Shown here: positions 7,158-9,124 of the stretch, in pieces
Layout: every line of letters starts with the position of its first letter
Numbering within the stretch: position 1 is the first letter of the stretch
Source: an uncultured Burkholderiales bacterium
GTDB lineage: Bacteria > Pseudomonadota > Gammaproteobacteria > Burkholderiales > Burkholderiaceae_F
Length of the DNA: 9,124 nt
Reading direction: 5' to 3'
NCBI GenBank assembly: GCA_903871435.1
Contig: CAIQGU010000395.1
Coordinates: 1-9,124 of the forward strand
Notes under the pieces: generated by a model
What the model was told of the DNA's origin: nothing
What the model saw: only the letters and a program-made list of their open reading frames with translations
Databases searched by the model: none
Program-made: the position numbers and the translations under genes

Positions 7158-8432
7158 TCAAACCACCACCACGCGTGAGCCATCGGTTTGCTGCGGCTCG
7201 CGCCGCTCGGTCAGGAAAGCCAGTACCGCGTCGCGACGGGCGAGCGCATCGCGATAGCCCAGGTCGATGAGCGCCCGGGTAAATGGCGCCTCGAAGAGGA
7301 GGTAGCTGGCAAGTCCAGCGCCGCTGGACTGGTAGGTGCCTATGCCCTCCAGCAGCGCGCGTATGGGCCTGGGCAGTTCCGCGATGTAATCGCTGGCGAT
7401 GCCGTCGATCCGGCGGCTGGGGGAAATACTGAGTGTCTCGATGGGCCGCACCCCCGTCGCCCGCTGCAGGGCAACCGGCAGCTGCTCGGCAATCTGGTTC
7501 ATTTTTTCCAGACGCTCGACATCCGACGCCAGTGCATCGAGAAAGATCGTCGAAAGCGTATGGCCGGCGACCTGGGCCAGGGAAGGATATTCGGCGGTAT
7601 CGAAATTGGGAAGCACGCCCGGATTGCCGGTCTGGCCAACCCCGATGACCATGATGCGTTCCGCACCCAGGTGTATGGCCGGACTGGCCGGTGACAGCTG
7701 GCGCATGGAACCATCGCCAAAAAATTCCAGGCCGCCGGCATGGGCCGGCGCCAGGTCGAGCTGAACAGCGGGAAACATGAAGGGTATGGCTGATGAAGCC
7801 AGCAGATGCGGCACGCCTATCCTGGCGCGCACGGATACGCGCTGCATCTTGTTCGGAAATGCATGATCGTTGAGTGCCTGATAGAAAGTGACGTGGCGGC
7901 CCGAGCTGTAACTCGATGCGCCGACCGCCAGGGCGCGCAGGTATCCGCGCTCGAGGGCCAGGTCGATACGCGGAAAATCGATCATCCGGGTCAGCAGGTC
8001 GCGCAGGGGCTCGTTGTCGAGCAGGGAGCGCGGCCGCGCGCGCAGCGAACGGCGCACGATCCAGCCCAGTGACAGCAGTGAGATCCACCGTGCGCCACTG
8101 CGCACGACGCCGAAGAGGTCGGAGCGGTAGACCTGGTCGGCGTGAAAGTTCTCCCAGACCTGCACGAGCTGGGCCACCGCGTCCTGGAAATTATCGGCGC
8201 GGCACGCCAGGGCCGTGGCATTGATGGCGCCGGCCGAGGTGCCCACCAGGATGGGAAACGGGTTCTGACCCTGGGCGATTCCAGGATCAAGGCCGCGGCG
8301 CACGTCGCGCAACAAGGCGGCGACCGCCTTGAGCACGCCCACCTGATAGGCCGCACGCGCGCCGCCGCCCATGAGGATGAGGGCGGCGGGGGAAGTGCGA
8401 AGCCGCAGGCGATCGGGCTGGCGGTCGCTCAT
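7158..8432 (-). CDS. Patatin-like phospholipase family protein
   Basis: Patatin-family proteins are lipid acyl hydrolases with a Ser-Asp dyad; the substrate here is unknown. The 424-residue product has the oxyanion-hole motif GGGARAAYQVG (22-32), the nucleophile elbow GTSAG (64-68, Ser 66) and the catalytic Asp in DGS (240-242). All are intact, so an active hydrolase is likely. The C-terminal part from about 250 continues without a second recognisable domain, and no clear signal peptide is seen; the N-terminus is charged before a short hydrophobic strand. The ATG at 8432 fits the family start but lacks a strong Shine-Dalgarno. It lies 112 bp downstream of the malic enzyme gene on the same strand and may share its transcript. 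It ends 63 bp from the convergent rsmE stop; that gap holds only a weak short hairpin. Confidence 0.88.
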   Translation of the reverse strand: MSDRQPDRLRLRTSPAALILMGGGARAAYQVGVLKAVAALLRDVRRGLDPGIAQGQNPFPILVGTSAGAINATALACRADNFQDAVAQLVQVWENFHADQVYRSDLFGVVRSGARWISLLSLGWIVRRSLRARPRSLLDNEPLRDLLTRMIDFPRIDLALERGYLRALAVGASSYSSGRHVTFYQALNDHAFPNKMQRVSVRARIGVPHLLASSAIPFMFPAVQLDLAPAHAGGLEFFGDGSMRQLSPASPAIHLGAERIMVIGVGQTGNPGVLPNFDTAEYPSLAQVAGHTLSTIFLDALASDVERLEKMNQIAEQLPVALQRATGVRPIETLSISPSRRIDGIASDYIAELPRPIRALLEGIGTYQSSGAGLASYLLFEAPFTRALIDLGYRDALARRDAVLAFLTERREPQQTDGSRVVVV

Positions 8433-8544
8433 CTGCTCACGCGATCGGGTTCACGCGCAGCCAACCCATGGCGTGTGCGTATCTGCAAGCGACTGCCCAA
8501 GCAACGGCCTGCATGGCGGCGACTCGGTGAACGCGGGTTGCAAG

Positions 8545-9124
8545 TCAACGAGGCGAGTTGGCTTCGACGACGACCAGCGCCGCCATATTGACAATGCGCC
8601 GCACGGTGGCCGAGGGCGTGAGGATGTGCACCGGCCGCGCTGCCCCCAGCAGGATGGGGCCTATGGCGACATTGTTGCCCGAGATGGTCTTGAGCAGGTT
8701 GTAGCTGATATTGGCGGCATCAATACCGGGGCATACCAGCAGGTTGGCGTCGCCCTTGAGCGTAGAGCGGGGCATGATGGCCTTGCGCAGGTCCGCGTCG
8801 ACCGCGCAATCGGCGTGCATTTCGCCGTCGATCTCCAGCGCTGGCGCGGCGGCGCGCACCAGCGCGAGGGCTTCGCGCATCTTCACGGCCGAAGGGACGC
8901 CACTGGTGCCGAAATTCGAATGCGAGAGCAGCGCAACGCGCGGCGAGATACCCATGCGGCGCATTTCGTCCGCGGCGTTGATCGTGATCTCGGCAATCTC
9001 CTCGGCCGATGGGTCGACATTGACATGAGTGTCGACGAGCGCAACCTGGCGGCCGGGGAGCATCAGCAGATTCATGGCGGCGTAGACCTTGGCGCCCGGC
9101 CGTCGGCCCAGCACCTGGTCGATG
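8545..9124 (-). CDS. maeB: NADP-dependent malic enzyme, C-terminal part (5' end outside window)
   Basis: The multidomain malic enzyme decarboxylates malate to pyruvate with NADP reduction; its C-terminal half is a phosphotransacetylase-like domain that appears mainly regulatory. Only the last 190 or so residues are present, and the frame stays open through the right edge, so the apparent GTG near 9114 is internal. Visible are LPGRQVALVDTHVNVDP, LLSHSNFGTSGVP, the EIDGEMHAD segment, GDANLLVCPGIDAANI and YNLLKTISGNNVAIGPILLG, followed by PVHILTPSATVRRIVNMAAL near the end. These are typical of the phosphotransacetylase-like domain of MaeB and of Pta. A free-standing phosphotransacetylase is the alternative, but the ending (ATVRRIVNMAALVVVEA) fits MaeB better. 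The patatin gene follows after 112 bp. Confidence 0.85.
   Translation of the reverse strand, partial: IDQVLGRRPGAKVYAAMNLLMLPGRQVALVDTHVNVDPSAEEIAEITINAADEMRRMGISPRVALLSHSNFGTSGVPSAVKMREALALVRAAAPALEIDGEMHADCAVDADLRKAIMPRSTLKGDANLLVCPGIDAANISYNLLKTISGNNVAIGPILLGAARPVHILTPSATVRRIVNMAALVVVEANSPR

Overview
The window is GC-rich chromosomal DNA that looks like a betaproteobacterium of the order Burkholderiales (Alcaligenaceae-like). This rests on the order gap-pgk-fba-purC-purE-purK, the 354-residue class II aldolase of CbbA type and the roughly 300-residue PurC. I recall this cluster from Bordetella, Ralstonia and Burkholderia relatives; no search was run. Genus cannot be named from the sequence.

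Left part (14-6013, all on the minus strand, read right to left): gap (GAPDH), pgk, fba, dgkA, purC, purE and a broken purK. Gaps between genes are short from pgk downwards: 54 bp pgk-fba, 10 bp fba-dgkA, 4 bp dgkA-purC, about 78 bp purC-purE, and a 4-base overlap purE-purK. The first three genes form the triose/aldolase section of glycolysis and gluconeogenesis. DgkA recycles diacylglycerol in the inner membrane. purC, purE and purK carry AIR to SAICAR in purine synthesis. The gap leader and the gap-pgk spacer hold GC-rich stem-loops and candidate -10 boxes, so gap and pgk may be expressed partly independently.

Right part (6303-9124): rsmE (16S rRNA m3U1498 methyltransferase) runs on the plus strand, divergent from gap. 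Convergent with it are a patatin-like phospholipase and, at the right edge, the C-terminal part of a multidomain malic enzyme, both on the minus strand.

The main anomaly is purK: a normal N-terminal third that switches, about 55 bases from the left edge, to less GC-rich sequence with an early stop. This could be an insertion, a deletion or an assembly join. Smaller oddities are dgkA placed between fba and purC, the absence of pyk and tkt where relatives usually carry them, and a cysteine in place of a conserved glutamate in RsmE. I found no rRNA, tRNA, CRISPR array, recognisable transposase, phage gene or defence system. The window is mostly housekeeping, and I do not see evidence for a new system. 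No gene-free stretch exceeds 300 bases; the longest is the 289-base gap/rsmE divergent spacer.
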